Assembly (NCBI GenBank): GCA_963754305.1
Contig: CAVWFR010000002.1
Location: 1-64,000 of the forward strand
DNA from: DATEDA01 sp963754305
GTDB taxonomy: Bacteria; Pseudomonadota; Gammaproteobacteria; Burkholderiales; SG8-39
Direction: 5' to 3'
DNA: 64,000 nt
Every line of letters begins with the position of its first letter. Position 1 is the first letter of the stretch. Below, piece by piece: positions 54,507 through 63,276 of this stretch. The notes under the pieces are model-generated. The model was not told where the DNA came from, did no database searches, and saw only the letters and a program-made list of their open reading frames with translations. A program made the position numbers and the translations under genes.

Positions 54507-55346
54507 ATGAACGCCACAAGGGGTCTGACCATCGGGGCGGCGCTGTTGTGCGCTGCGGTCTTCGCGAACGGGTCCAAGGCGGCCGAGTTGCCGCTCTTCG
54601 ACGCCCATCTTCACTATAGCCACGACGCATGGGAGCAGCTGCCGGCGAAGGACGCGATCGCGCTCCTGCGCAAGGCGGGCGTTCGGCGCGGGATGGTGTC
54701 GAGCTCGAACGACGAAGGTACCCAGCGGCTCGCCGCCGCGGCGCCGGATCTCATCGTGCCGGAGCTGCGTCCGTATCGGACGCGCGGCGATCTAGGCATC
54801 TGGGTGCGGGAGAACGCGATCGTCGAGTACGTCGAGGAGCGGCTGCGGAAGCACCGTTACGTGGCGATCGGCGAGTTCCATCTCTACGGCGCCGATGCGG
54901 ACCTGCCGGTGCCGCGCCGGATGGTGCAGCTCGCGAAGGAGTACCGCCTGCTGCTGCACGCGCACTCCGACGCCGACGCGGTCGAGCGGCTCTTCAAGCA
55001 GGACCCCGACGCTTACATCCTGTGGGCGCACGCCGGCTTCGAGCGGCCCGAGAAGGTGCGCGAGCTCCTGCGCAAGCACAAGAACCTGTGGGCCGATCTC
55101 GCCTTTCGCACCGACCACGGTTCCGGCGGCAAGCCGCCGCCGGAATGGCGGGAGGCGTTTCTCGAGTTTCCCGACCGGTTCATGGTCGGCACGGATACCT
55201 ATATCGCCGAGCGCTGGCACTATGTTCCCGAGCATGCCGCGTGGTCGCGCACGTGGCTCGCGACGTTGCCGCCGGACGTCGCCGAGCGCATCGCATGGAA
55301 GAACGGCGAGGCGATGATTGCGGCGATACTGGCGCGGCGGCACTGA
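54507..55346 (+). CDS. Exported amidohydrolase-like (TIM-barrel metal-dependent hydrolase) protein
   Basis: A 279-residue protein. A signal peptide (LTIGAALLCAAVFANGSKAA) precedes LPLFDAHLHYSHDAW, the metal-binding HLH. GEFHLYGADADLP, LLLHAHSD and AHAGF supply further ligands. FMVGTDTYIAERWHY carries the late Asp. The barrel is short compared with amidohydrolase-2 enzymes. GAGCGAGG lies just upstream of the ATG. It is followed by a Bug receptor gene with a 46-base gap. The substrate is not known. Confidence 0.82.
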   Translation: MNATRGLTIGAALLCAAVFANGSKAAELPLFDAHLHYSHDAWEQLPAKDAIALLRKAGVRRGMVSSSNDEGTQRLAAAAPDLIVPELRPYRTRGDLGIWVRENAIVEYVEERLRKHRYVAIGEFHLYGADADLPVPRRMVQLAKEYRLLLHAHSDADAVERLFKQDPDAYILWAHAGFERPEKVRELLRKHKNLWADLAFRTDHGSGGKPPPEWREAFLEFPDRFMVGTDTYIAERWHYVPEHAAWSRTWLATLPPDVAERIAWKNGEAMIAAILARRH

Positions 55347-55392
55347 TGGTCATTGCGGCGCACGCCGGAATCACGGAGTGGGGAGGAGATCC

Positions 55393-56370
55393 ATGATGAA
55401 CCACAGAGCGCTTGCGGCTTTCGCAACCCTCGCGCTTGCCGCGCTGGCCCCATCGTTCGCTGTCGCCCAGGCGTATCCGGCGAAGCCGATCCGCCTCATC
55501 GTGCCCTTTCCGCCGGGCGGCTCGACCGACATCGTCGCCCGGATCGTCGCGCAGAAGCTCGGCGAGCGCATCGGCCAGCAGGTGGTCGTCGAGAATCGCG
55601 GCGGCGCGGGCGGGACGATCGGGACGGAAGCGGTCGCGAAGGCGGCACCGGACGGCTACACGCTCGTGCTCGCCACGACCAGCACGCACGTCGTGGCGCC
55701 GAGCGTCTACGCGAAGCTCGGCTACGACCCGGTCAAGGATTTCGCGCCGATCTCGCTCCTGGCCGTCACGCCCTATCTGCTGGTCGTCAATCCCGATGTG
55801 CAGGCAAGATCGCTGCAGGAGTTCGTCGCGCTCGTGAAGAAGAGCCCGGGCAAGCTGAACTACGCGTCCGCCGGCACCGGCTCGACGACGCACCTCGCGA
55901 TGGAGATGCTCAAGAACGCCGCCGGCCTGTATGTCGTGCACATTCCCTACAACGGGAACGGCCCGGCGGGCACCGCGGTGATCGCCGGCCAGGTCGAGGT
56001 GCTCTTCGGCAGCCTGCCGGCGGTGCTCCCGGCGGCGAAGTCCGGCCGCGTCCGGCCGCTCGCGGTCGGGACGCCGAAGCGCTCGCCGTCCTTGCCCGAG
56101 GTGCCGACCGTCGCCGAGTCGGGCTTCGCCGGGTTCGACGCGTCGCTCTGGCTCGCGATCATGGCGCCGGCGGGCACGCCGCCCGCCGTGGTCGACCGCC
56201 TGCACAAGGAAATCTTGGCGGTGATCGCGTCGCCGGACACGGCCGAGGCGCTCAGCAAGGCGGGCGCGGAGCCGATCACCAGCACCCCGGCGGAGCTCGG
56301 GGGCATGGTGAAAGACGGCGTCGACAAGTACGCGAAGGTCGTCAAGCAGGCCGGCGTGAAGGCCGAATGA
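55393..56370 (+). CDS. Bug/TctC-family solute-binding protein
   Basis: A 325-residue periplasmic receptor. A signal peptide ending near AVAQA is followed by YPAKPIRLIVPFPPGGST, the family signature. VVENRGGAGGTIGTEAVAKA and SLPEVPTVAESGFAGF are conserved blocks. The ATG has GGGAGGAGAT upstream. Its stop overlaps the next gene (ATGA), a YtkA-like protein, so it is translationally coupled to a trio with a diheme peroxidase. The ligand may be a carboxylate. Confidence 0.93.
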   Translation: MMNHRALAAFATLALAALAPSFAVAQAYPAKPIRLIVPFPPGGSTDIVARIVAQKLGERIGQQVVVENRGGAGGTIGTEAVAKAAPDGYTLVLATTSTHVVAPSVYAKLGYDPVKDFAPISLLAVTPYLLVVNPDVQARSLQEFVALVKKSPGKLNYASAGTGSTTHLAMEMLKNAAGLYVVHIPYNGNGPAGTAVIAGQVEVLFGSLPAVLPAAKSGRVRPLAVGTPKRSPSLPEVPTVAESGFAGFDASLWLAIMAPAGTPPAVVDRLHKEILAVIASPDTAEALSKAGAEPITSTPAELGGMVKDGVDKYAKVVKQAGVKAE

Positions 56371-56765
56371 TCGCGAAACACTGGCTCGGTGCGCTCCTCG
56401 CCGCGGCACCAGCGCTCGCCGCGGGCCAGACGTGCGACGCGCCCGGCGCGCGGATCGAGTCCGACCGCACGGTGGTGATCTACCGCACCGTGCCGGCGAC
56501 GATCGCCGTCGGGCAGCATTTCACCGTGGAGGCGCGCGTGTGCGCGAAGGGCGTCGCCGCCGCGCCCGCGGGGCTGCGGGTCGATGCGACCATGCCCGAG
56601 CACCGTCACGGCATGAACTACAAGACGAAGGTGACCGCGAAGGGCGATGGGCGCTATCTCGCCGAGGGCCTGCTGTTCCACATGCCGGGCCGGTGGCAAC
56701 TCTTGTTCGACGTCGACGGCGCGGGCCGGGCCGAGCGGCTCACCGCGGACATCAATCTGGAATGA
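56367..56765 (+). CDS. Small periplasmic YtkA-like protein
   Basis: A 132-residue secreted protein. A signal peptide (AKHWLGALLAAAPALAAGQ) is followed by a beta-rich domain with VPATIAVGQHFTVEARVC, the conserved VDATMPEHRHGMNYK segment, and GLLFHMPGRWQLLFDVD at the C-terminus. The MPEHRHGMN run, rich in His and Met, is the family feature and may bind copper. It overlaps the upstream Bug gene and the downstream diheme peroxidase gene by four bases each. FixH is a related family, but the membrane anchor is absent. Confidence 0.8.
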   Translation: MIAKHWLGALLAAAPALAAGQTCDAPGARIESDRTVVIYRTVPATIAVGQHFTVEARVCAKGVAAAPAGLRVDATMPEHRHGMNYKTKVTAKGDGRYLAEGLLFHMPGRWQLLFDVDGAGRAERLTADINLE

Positions 56766-57949
56766 AGGCCGGTGCGTTGCTCGCGGCGGCATTTGCCGGG
56801 GCGGCGAGCGTCCAGGCGGCGGAGCTCATCGCCTTCGAGCCGCACGAGATCCGGCGCATCGTCCAGCACGGCCCGTGGCCGCAGCCGGTGCTACCCGATC
56901 CGTCGAACCGCGCCGCGGGTGATCCGCGCGCGATCGCGTTGGGGCAACGGCTTTTCTTCGATGTGCGGCTCTCGGCGAACGGCAGCGTCGCCTGCGCGAC
57001 CTGCCATACCCCTGAGCGCGCGTGGACCGACGGCCGGCCGCGCGCGATCGGACTCGCGACGACCGACCGCAACACGCCGAGCATCGTGAACGCGGGGTTG
57101 CTGCGCTGGTTCTCCTGGGACGGCGGTGCCGACAGCCTGTGGGCGCAGGGGCTCCGCGCGATGCTGCATCCGGACGAGATGGGCGCGAGCGCGGCGAGCG
57201 TCGCCGGCGTGATCCGCACCGACCGCGGGTTCGCGTGCGCCTACGAGGCGGCGTTCGGGGCGCACGCTGCGGCGCGCGAGGATACGCGGGTGATGGTCGA
57301 CGCAGCGAAAGCGATCGCCGCTTACGTCGCGACGCTCGGCTCCGGCCGGACCCCGTTCGACGAGTTCCGCGATGCGCTCGCGCGCGGCGACCGGGCGGCG
57401 GCCGCGCGCTATCCGGTCGCCGCACAGCGCGGCGCGCGGATCTTCGCCGGGAAAGGCAATTGCAGCCTGTGCCATTTCGGTCCGACCTTCACGAACGGCG
57501 AGTTCCACGACGTCGGCGTGCCGTTCATGCCCGCGCCGGGCAGAGTCGACGCGGGCCGGCACGGCGGCCTCAAGCGCGTCGCGGCCGATCCGTTCAATCT
57601 GCTCGGGAAGTACAGCGACGATGCGAGCGGCGCGGCGGCGACGAAGACGCGGCACGTCGAGATGCAGCACGTGAACTTCGGGCAGTTCAAGACGCCCAGC
57701 CTGCGCAACGTCGCGCTCACGGCGCCGTACATGCACGACGGGCGGTTCGCCACCTTGCGCGACGTGGTCCGGCACTACTCCGAGTTGGACATGGAGCGCA
57801 TCCACACGCACGGCGAGCAGCTGTTGCGGCCGCTGAAGTTGACCGCGGGCGAGGGCGAGGATCTGGTGGCGTTTCTCGGGACGCTGAGCGATCCGGCGGT
57901 GGGGGTGGGGCCGACGCCCCTGCCGCTACCGGCGACGTGCGGGCGCTGA
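56762..57949 (+). CDS. Di-heme cytochrome c peroxidase / MauG-like protein
   Basis: A 395-residue periplasmic protein. A signal peptide (MKAGALLAAAFAGAASVQA) precedes two heme c motifs, CATCH (in VACATCHTPERAWTD) and CSLCH (in GNCSLCHFGPTFTNGEFHD). RNTPSIVNAG and FKTPSLRNVALTAPYMHDG are the conserved heme-neighbour blocks, with a Met/His ligand in YMHDG. CcpA-type peroxidases reduce peroxide, while MauG relatives oxidise protein residues. It is coupled to the YtkA-like gene. No dedicated electron donor is visible. Confidence 0.9.
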   Translation: MKAGALLAAAFAGAASVQAAELIAFEPHEIRRIVQHGPWPQPVLPDPSNRAAGDPRAIALGQRLFFDVRLSANGSVACATCHTPERAWTDGRPRAIGLATTDRNTPSIVNAGLLRWFSWDGGADSLWAQGLRAMLHPDEMGASAASVAGVIRTDRGFACAYEAAFGAHAAAREDTRVMVDAAKAIAAYVATLGSGRTPFDEFRDALARGDRAAAARYPVAAQRGARIFAGKGNCSLCHFGPTFTNGEFHDVGVPFMPAPGRVDAGRHGGLKRVAADPFNLLGKYSDDASGAAATKTRHVEMQHVNFGQFKTPSLRNVALTAPYMHDGRFATLRDVVRHYSELDMERIHTHGEQLLRPLKLTAGEGEDLVAFLGTLSDPAVGVGPTPLPLPATCGR

Positions 57950-58148
57950 GGGTTGCCCACCGTTTCAGGGTGGCGAATAAACAAACCGATGAAGGAGGTG
58001 AAGGCTCCCGGCGGGAGCAGTTGCGGAGATGGGCCGCTGGCGCTGGACGACATCCTGTTCGCGCAGGAGGCGATGGCCGCGATTTGCGAGCGTCTCGCCG
58101 GGGTCTTCCCCGGAGCGCACGAAAACGGCGAGGTGACGATCCGAGCGC

Positions 58149-58652
58149 TTAGCGCGCGCGGCCGCCAGCCTGGTCCGGCGGCGCCCACTCCACCCAGCCG
58201 CCGTTCGACCCCTGCGGCACGACCCGGCGCGGAACGGGCGCAGTCTCGACCGTCGGCTCGCGTACCGATGGCGGCGTCTCCATCGGCCGCGCCGGCGGCT
58301 CGCCTTCCCAACGGAACCGCGAGAGCTGGTTCTGACGCTCCTGCTCGAAGCGCAGCAGCTCCGCGCGGCGCAGCGCATCCGTATTCGGCGCCGACGGCTG
58401 CGCCTGCTGGATCTGTTGCCGGTACTCCAGGTCGCGCTGCTGGAACTGCTGGCCGCGCTGGAGCGCATCGAAGTCGAGACGCTGCTGCGGCGTCATCGGG
58501 CCGGCGCGGAAGCTCTGGATCGACTGCTGGAGCTGGAGCGAGAACGCGTCGGATTGCTGCTGGCGGAGCAGGAGCGCGCGCGCCGCGGGGTCGTCGGCGC
58601 AAGCGAGCGTCGACGCGAAGGCGAAGACGGCAGGAAACGAGCGAACCTTCAT
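58149..58652 (-). CDS. Secreted Gln-rich hypothetical protein
   Basis: A 167-residue protein of unknown function. A signal peptide (MKVRSFPAVFAFASTLACA) is followed by a long amphipathic helix rich in Gln, Arg and Leu (LLLRQQQSDAFSLQLQQSIQ, then RLDFDALQRGQQFQQRDLEY), probably coiled-coil. The C-terminus is Pro-rich. The codon pattern and signal peptide support that it is real. It is a single gene with no partner. Confidence 0.7.
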   Translation of the reverse strand: MKVRSFPAVFAFASTLACADDPAARALLLRQQQSDAFSLQLQQSIQSFRAGPMTPQQRLDFDALQRGQQFQQRDLEYRQQIQQAQPSAPNTDALRRAELLRFEQERQNQLSRFRWEGEPPARPMETPPSVREPTVETAPVPRRVVPQGSNGGWVEWAPPDQAGGRAR

Positions 58653-58842
58653 GTGGACGCGATGGTGCCATGTCCAGCGGTGGGACCGCCGGGCGGGGAA
58701 GGGGGTTCCGTTCGGTTTTTCAATCGGGCGCAGCGAAATCCCCTCGCTCGCTGCATCCGAGCGGGCTCGCGAGTCTTCTCTTTGACAAGGAGGCCGCAAG
58801 CCATGGGCTATCATCGCGCGCCAACGCCGAACCGGAGGAGCC

Positions 58843-59445
58843 GTGACCAAGCTCGTCGACTACTATTTCTCGCCGACCTCGCCCTGGACCTATCTCGGCC
58901 ATCAGCGATTCGCCGAGATCGCGCGGCGGCACGGCGCCGGCGTGAACGTGAAGCCGGTCGACTACGGGCGCATCTTCCCCGTGTCGGGCGGCCTCCCGCT
59001 CAAGCAGCGGGCGGCGCAGCGGCAGGCGTACCGCTTCATGGAGCTCAGGCGGTTCCGCGAGCAGCTCGGCGTGCCCCTCAACCTCGAGCCGAAGCACTTC
59101 CCGACCGGGGCGGACCCGGCGGCGCTCGCCATCATCGCCGCGGGGGCACACGACGGCGCGGCCGCGGCGATGAAGCTCGCGCGAGCGGCGCTGCGGGCGT
59201 GCTGGGCCGAAGAGCGCGACATCGCGGACGCCGCGACGCTCGCCGCGATCGTGCGCGCCGAGGGGCTCGACCCGGGCGCGATCCTCGGCGACGCCGCGCT
59301 CGCCGCGGCGAAGGCGAAGTACGAGGCGTACACGCAGGAGGCGATAGAGCGCGGCGTGTTCGGCGCACCGACCTACGCGATCGATGACGAGATCTTCTGG
59401 GGCCAGGATCGGCTCGAGTTCGTCGATCGGAAACTCGGCCGATGA
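58843..59445 (+). CDS. 2-hydroxychromene-2-carboxylate isomerase-like (DsbA-family, GST-kappa) protein
   Basis: A 200-residue thioredoxin-fold protein. YYFSPTSPWTYLGHQRFAEI at the N-terminus carries the glutathione-binding Ser; VDYGRIFPVSGG and GVFGAPTYAIDDEIFWGQDR are family hallmarks. These enzymes isomerise 2-hydroxychromene-2-carboxylate to trans-o-hydroxybenzylidenepyruvate in naphthalene breakdown, but most genomic copies have unknown substrates. It begins with GTG preceded by GGAGGAGCC. The next gene overlaps its stop (ATGA). Confidence 0.88.
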   Translation: MTKLVDYYFSPTSPWTYLGHQRFAEIARRHGAGVNVKPVDYGRIFPVSGGLPLKQRAAQRQAYRFMELRRFREQLGVPLNLEPKHFPTGADPAALAIIAAGAHDGAAAAMKLARAALRACWAEERDIADAATLAAIVRAEGLDPGAILGDAALAAAKAKYEAYTQEAIERGVFGAPTYAIDDEIFWGQDRLEFVDRKLGR

Positions 59446-59786
59446 GAATGAGCCTGGCCCTGCGTTTCCCGCTCTGCGCCGCGCTCGTCGCGGTCCTCGG
59501 GGGTTGCGTCTACTACGACGTGCCGCAGGTACAGCCGATGGCGATGCCCTGGGGGCAGCGCGTCACCGTGAGCTGCATGGGCGACAAGACGATGACGATC
59601 GACTTCGTGCCGGCGCCGCGCGCCGCGCGCGTCAGTTTCGACGCGACGACGGTCACCCTGCAGCAGGTCGATGCCGCCAGCGACGCCAAGTTCACCGACG
59701 GCCAGTACACGCTCTACATCAACGACAGCCGCGCCGCGCTCGAGGAAACCGGCATCCTCGTCCGCGGCCCCTGCACGCCCCGCTAA
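59442..59786 (+). CDS. Putative small lipoprotein
   Basis: A 114-residue protein. The N-terminus is a lipoprotein signal with a lipobox (LVAVLGGC); Cys22 or so would be acylated. The mature part has beta strands (VTVSCMGDKTMTIDFVP, then VSFDATTVTLQQV) and ends in a Cys-containing tail (LVRGPCTPR). The C-terminal pattern resembles MliC-type lysozyme-inhibitor lipoproteins (C-x...-V-x-F-x...), but this is not firm. It overlaps the isomerase gene by four bases. Confidence 0.65.
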   Translation: MRMSLALRFPLCAALVAVLGGCVYYDVPQVQPMAMPWGQRVTVSCMGDKTMTIDFVPAPRAARVSFDATTVTLQQVDAASDAKFTDGQYTLYINDSRAALEETGILVRGPCTPR

Positions 59787-59793
59787 GGCACCG

Positions 59794-61005
59794 GTGTTCT
59801 ACGGCTGGGTCGTCGTCGCGGCGACGCACGCGGTTCTCTTCGTCATCTTCGGCGTCGCGTACTCGTTCGCGGCGTTCTTCGGCGCGCTCGAGGCGGAGTT
59901 CGCGGCCAACCGTGGCGACGTCTCCCTCGTGTTCGCGATCTCCGGCTTTCTCTACTTCACGGTCGGCGCGTTCGCCGGACAGCTGGCCGATCGTTTCGGG
60001 CCGCGGCGGGTCGTCGCCGCCGGGATTGCGTTCCTCGCGCTTGGGCTCGCCGCGGCCGGCCGCGCGGGATCGCTCGAGGCGCTGTACGTCACCTATAGCA
60101 TCGGCATGGGCCTCGGCGTGGGTTGCGTCTACGTCCCGAGCGTCGGCGCGGTCCAGCCGTGGTTCATCGCGCGGCGCGGGCTCGCGTCCGGGCTCGCGGT
60201 GGCCGGGATCGGCGTCGGGACGTTCGTCGTTCCGCTCGTGGCGGTGGAGCTCATCGAGGCGTTCGGCTGGCGGCGCTCGCTCGATATCCTCGCCGCGGGC
60301 GCGCTCACGATCGGCTGGGTCGCGGCGTTCCGCCTCGAGAACCGGCCCGAGGCACGCGGTCTCTATCCGGACGGCGTCCGCTCAGGCGTCGGACCGCGCG
60401 CGCCGGCGCAGGCGGCGGCCGGCGTGCGTCTCGGCGAAGCGATGCGCACGCGCGCGTTCTGGCTGCAATGGGGCGCCATTCTCGCCTGCTCGATCGGTCT
60501 CTTCATTCCGTTCGTCCATCTCGTGCCCTACGCCCGCGACGCCGGGCACTCCGAGCAGACCGCCGTGCTCCTGGTCGGCCTCATCGGCGTCGGCAGCATG
60601 GTGGGGCGCTTCGGGCTCGCGGGCCTCGCCGACCGCATGGCGCGGCGCACGCTGCACGCGGCGCTTTACGCCGGAATGGCGGCCATGCTCGGACTCTGGC
60701 TCGCTTCGACCGGCGTCGTCGCGCTCGGGGCGTTCGCGGTGCTGTTCGGCACGTTCTACGGCGCGTTCGTCGCGCTCCAGCCGCCGCTCGCGATGGACCT
60801 CTACGGTGCGCGCAACGTCTCCGGGATCATCGGCGTGCTCTACACCGCGGCCGGTGTCGGCAACCTGCTCGGGCCGTGGCTGGCGGGCGTCGCCTACGAT
60901 CTCACCCGGAGCTACGCGGTGCCGGTCGGGGCGAGCATCGTCCTCATGCTGGCGGCGGCCGCGCTCGCGCTGCTGCTCGGCCGCGCGCGCGTCACCGGAA
61001 ACTGA
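59794..61005 (+). CDS. Major facilitator superfamily transporter
   Basis: A 403-residue inner-membrane transporter with twelve hydrophobic segments. FYGWVVVAATHAVLFVIFGV starts it, typical of the monocarboxylate/oxalate-formate-like group. QLADRFGPRRVVAAG is the loop 2-3 motif and GLADRMARRTLHAALYAG the matching loop 8-9. The best start is a GTG after the lipoprotein gene, seven bases from its stop. The substrate could be a monocarboxylate, but is not known. Its end overlaps the DUF218 gene on the other strand. Confidence 0.88.
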   Translation: MFYGWVVVAATHAVLFVIFGVAYSFAAFFGALEAEFAANRGDVSLVFAISGFLYFTVGAFAGQLADRFGPRRVVAAGIAFLALGLAAAGRAGSLEALYVTYSIGMGLGVGCVYVPSVGAVQPWFIARRGLASGLAVAGIGVGTFVVPLVAVELIEAFGWRRSLDILAAGALTIGWVAAFRLENRPEARGLYPDGVRSGVGPRAPAQAAAGVRLGEAMRTRAFWLQWGAILACSIGLFIPFVHLVPYARDAGHSEQTAVLLVGLIGVGSMVGRFGLAGLADRMARRTLHAALYAGMAAMLGLWLASTGVVALGAFAVLFGTFYGAFVALQPPLAMDLYGARNVSGIIGVLYTAAGVGNLLGPWLAGVAYDLTRSYAVPVGASIVLMLAAAALALLLGRARVTGN

Positions 61006-61612
61006 GCCCCGCGCGGTAGAACGCGAGCTTCACCAGCTCGAGCGCGACGTTCCGCGCCGCCTCCTGGTCCGTCCACCAGCGCTCGGGGAGCGGCTCCGCG
61101 GCGCTCGCGACGACGAGTACCCGCGTGCCCGGAAGGTGCTCGCTGAAAACGAGCCGCGCACGGTACACGTGATAGCGCGAGGTCACGACGAGCAGCGTGC
61201 CGGTGCTCGGTCCAAGCGCTCGCGCCGCCTCGACCGCCTCGGCGACGGTGCTCACGAGATCCTTGCCGAGAAGCCTGATCGCGTTCTCGGGCACTCCCCG
61301 GTTGCGCAGGAGCAGCCGCGCGGCGTCCTCGAACCACGGCCAGCGGATGCCGTCCTGCTCGAGCGCGACCCACCGCTGCTCGCGGTGCGGCACCGAGAGG
61401 TAGACGATCCGTGCATAGCCGTCGCGGTAGAGCGATGCGCCTGTGATCGCGCGCGTCGGCTCTGCGCCGAGCACCAGGATCGCGTCGGCCTTCTCCGGCG
61501 AGTCCGCGGCGCCGAGCCAGGCCGACGCGCGCCAGAGCGCGAAGCCCGCGAGTGCCGCCGTGGCGAGCACGAACACGAAAAAGCCGAGTGCGCAGCGCGC
61601 GAGACACGCCAT
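60992..61612 (-). CDS. DUF218 (YdcF-like) membrane-anchored protein
   Basis: A 206-residue protein. One N-terminal membrane helix (CALGFFVFVLATAALAGFAL) anchors a DUF218 domain. ADAILVLGAEPTRAITGASL opens the domain; LLVVTSRYHVYRARLVF is the conserved block with the SR-H motif typical of YdcF and SanA. Members are linked to envelope integrity or vancomycin sensitivity, but the enzymatic role is uncertain. It is convergent with the MFS gene. Confidence 0.85.
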   Translation of the reverse strand: MACLARCALGFFVFVLATAALAGFALWRASAWLGAADSPEKADAILVLGAEPTRAITGASLYRDGYARIVYLSVPHREQRWVALEQDGIRWPWFEDAARLLLRNRGVPENAIRLLGKDLVSTVAEAVEAARALGPSTGTLLVVTSRYHVYRARLVFSEHLPGTRVLVVASAAEPLPERWWTDQEAARNVALELVKLAFYRAGLSFR

Positions 61613-61643
61613 AATCCGCCCCCTGATCGAGGGCACCGATTCT

Positions 61644-62432
61644 ATGCGGCATGTAGGGCAGTGGCTGGCGCGCCGGCGCGCGGCGGTGCAGGTGAGCGAG
61701 TCGCGGGGCGTGCGCACCCTGCACCTCGGCGGGGACGCGATCCAGAGCGCGATGCGGCTCTCCGCGCCCGACCGGCTCGAGCTCGCCTACACGCGGGCGA
61801 TGATGGCGTTCCTACTCTTCGCCCCCGCGCCGCGCGACCTGCTGATGATCGGCCTCGGCGGCGGCTCGATCGCGCGGTTCATCCACGAGCAGCTGCCGCG
61901 CACCCGGATCACCGTGGTCGAGATCAACCCCCAGGTCGTCGCCGCGGCGCGGACCTTCTTCGGCCTGCCCGCCGACGACCGCCGGATCAAGGTCCTCGTC
62001 GGCGACGGTGCCGCGCACGTGGCGGCTTATCGCGGCGCCTGCGACGCGATGCTGCTCGATGCGTTCGACGACGGCCGCTCGGTGAAGACCCTCGCGACCG
62101 ATGCTTTCTACGAGGCCTGCCGCGAGACCCTCCGTCCGAACGGGGTGTTCGCGGTGAACTTCATCGCCGACGAGCCGCGGTTCGGCACCTATCTCGCACG
62201 GATCGAGCGCGCATTCGACGGCCGGGTGCTCTGCCTGCCGTCCGAGGACCGCGTGAACATGATCGTGCTGGGCTTGCGCGGCCGCGCGGACGCGGTCCCG
62301 ATCGCCCCGCTCAAGCGCGCCGCACGCGAGCTGGAGCGCCGCCACGGGCTGCGGTTCGAGCGCTTTGCGCGCGATCTGATCGGGCACAACAAGGGCGACG
62401 TCACCGCGATCGCGCTTCGGCGCGAGGACTGA
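61644..62432 (+). CDS. Spermidine-synthase-like SAM-fold protein
   Basis: A 262-residue protein with a Rossmann methyltransferase fold. The nucleotide motif is LMIGLGGGSIARFI, then RITVVEINPQVVAAAR, and a central DAMLLDAFDDGRS block carries the active-site Asp seen in aminopropyltransferases. The N-terminal beta-hairpin is short. Such stand-alone spermidine-synthase-like proteins often lack the polyamine-specific residues, so the reaction is uncertain. The start was chosen at MRHVGQWLARRR. It is divergent from the DUF218 gene. Confidence 0.83.
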   Translation: MRHVGQWLARRRAAVQVSESRGVRTLHLGGDAIQSAMRLSAPDRLELAYTRAMMAFLLFAPAPRDLLMIGLGGGSIARFIHEQLPRTRITVVEINPQVVAAARTFFGLPADDRRIKVLVGDGAAHVAAYRGACDAMLLDAFDDGRSVKTLATDAFYEACRETLRPNGVFAVNFIADEPRFGTYLARIERAFDGRVLCLPSEDRVNMIVLGLRGRADAVPIAPLKRAARELERRHGLRFERFARDLIGHNKGDVTAIALRRED

Positions 62433-62532
62433 CGCTCGTGCGGCTGGGAGGGGTTCACGCCGATCCGGCTGCGCGCGGTGCTAGAGTGGGCGCCGCTCGC
62501 AGCGCCAACCGGCGACAGGGAGGGGGTTCGAA

Positions 62533-63273
62533 ATGGCCGCGAAGGACGCGTTGACGCAAGCCCGCATCGACCTCACCGCCGCCCTGCGCTGGGCGTCGCG
62601 GCTCGGGCTTTCCGAAGGGGTGTGCAACCATTTCAGCGTGGCGGCACCCGGCCTCGCGGACCGGTTCCTGATCAACCCGCAGGGGCTGCACTGGTCGGAG
62701 ATCACGGCGGCGGATCTCCTCCTCATCGACGGCAAGGGCAACGTCATCGAAGGCCGGCACACGGTCGAGCCGACCGCCTTCTTCATCCATGCCCGCGTGC
62801 ACCGCTCGCAGCGTGCGCCGGCGGTCGTGCTCCATACGCACATGCCCTTCGCCACCGCGCTGACGCTCCTCGAGGGCGGCCGGCTCGAGCCGGCGAGCCA
62901 GAACGCGCTCAAGTTCTACGGAAAGATCGGCTACGACGAGGAGTACAACGGCCTCGTGCTCGACAGCGCCGAAGGCGACCGGATCGCCGCGCGCCTGAAT
63001 GGCGGCGACGTGCTGTTCCTCGCGCACCACGGCGTGATCGTCTGCGGCGACACCGTCGCCTGGGCGTTCGACGACCTCTACTACCTCGAGCGCGCGTGCA
63101 TGGTGCAGGTGCTCGCGCAGGGAACCGGCAAGACGCTCAAGCGCCTGCCCCACAGCATCGCCTCCGCGACTGCGAAGCAGATGGCCGGCGACCGGCAGCA
63201 GTCCGATCTCCACCTGGCCGCGCTCAAGCGCATCCTCGATCGCGAGGAGCCGGCGTGGTCCAGCCTGGACTGA
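62533..63273 (+). CDS. Class II aldolase/adducin-family protein
   Basis: A 246-residue zinc-dependent aldolase-like protein. LGLSEGVCNHFSVAAPG opens the domain, the zinc site includes VLHTHMPFATAL and FLAHHGVIVCGDTVAWAF, and FLINPQGLHWSEI is the phosphate-loop region. Members include fuculose-phosphate aldolase and 3-oxo-tetronate 4-phosphate decarboxylases, and many act on non-phosphorylated compounds. GGGAGGGGG lies upstream of the ATG. It is convergent with the gluconokinase gene with a three-base gap. Confidence 0.88.
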   Translation: MAAKDALTQARIDLTAALRWASRLGLSEGVCNHFSVAAPGLADRFLINPQGLHWSEITAADLLLIDGKGNVIEGRHTVEPTAFFIHARVHRSQRAPAVVLHTHMPFATALTLLEGGRLEPASQNALKFYGKIGYDEEYNGLVLDSAEGDRIAARLNGGDVLFLAHHGVIVCGDTVAWAFDDLYYLERACMVQVLAQGTGKTLKRLPHSIASATAKQMAGDRQQSDLHLAALKRILDREEPAWSSLD

Positions 63274-63276
63274 GGC

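Noticed and set aside
51691..54630. A 979-residue minus-strand open frame
   Set aside because: Only its early part (signal peptide and start of DsbD) is real; the rest is out of frame with the DsbD membrane domain and shows Arg/Ala-rich shadow composition.
59384..62554. A 1056-residue plus-strand open frame
   Set aside because: It is a shadow frame across the lipoprotein, MFS, DUF218 and spermidine-synthase-like genes with Arg/Ser-rich unnatural composition.
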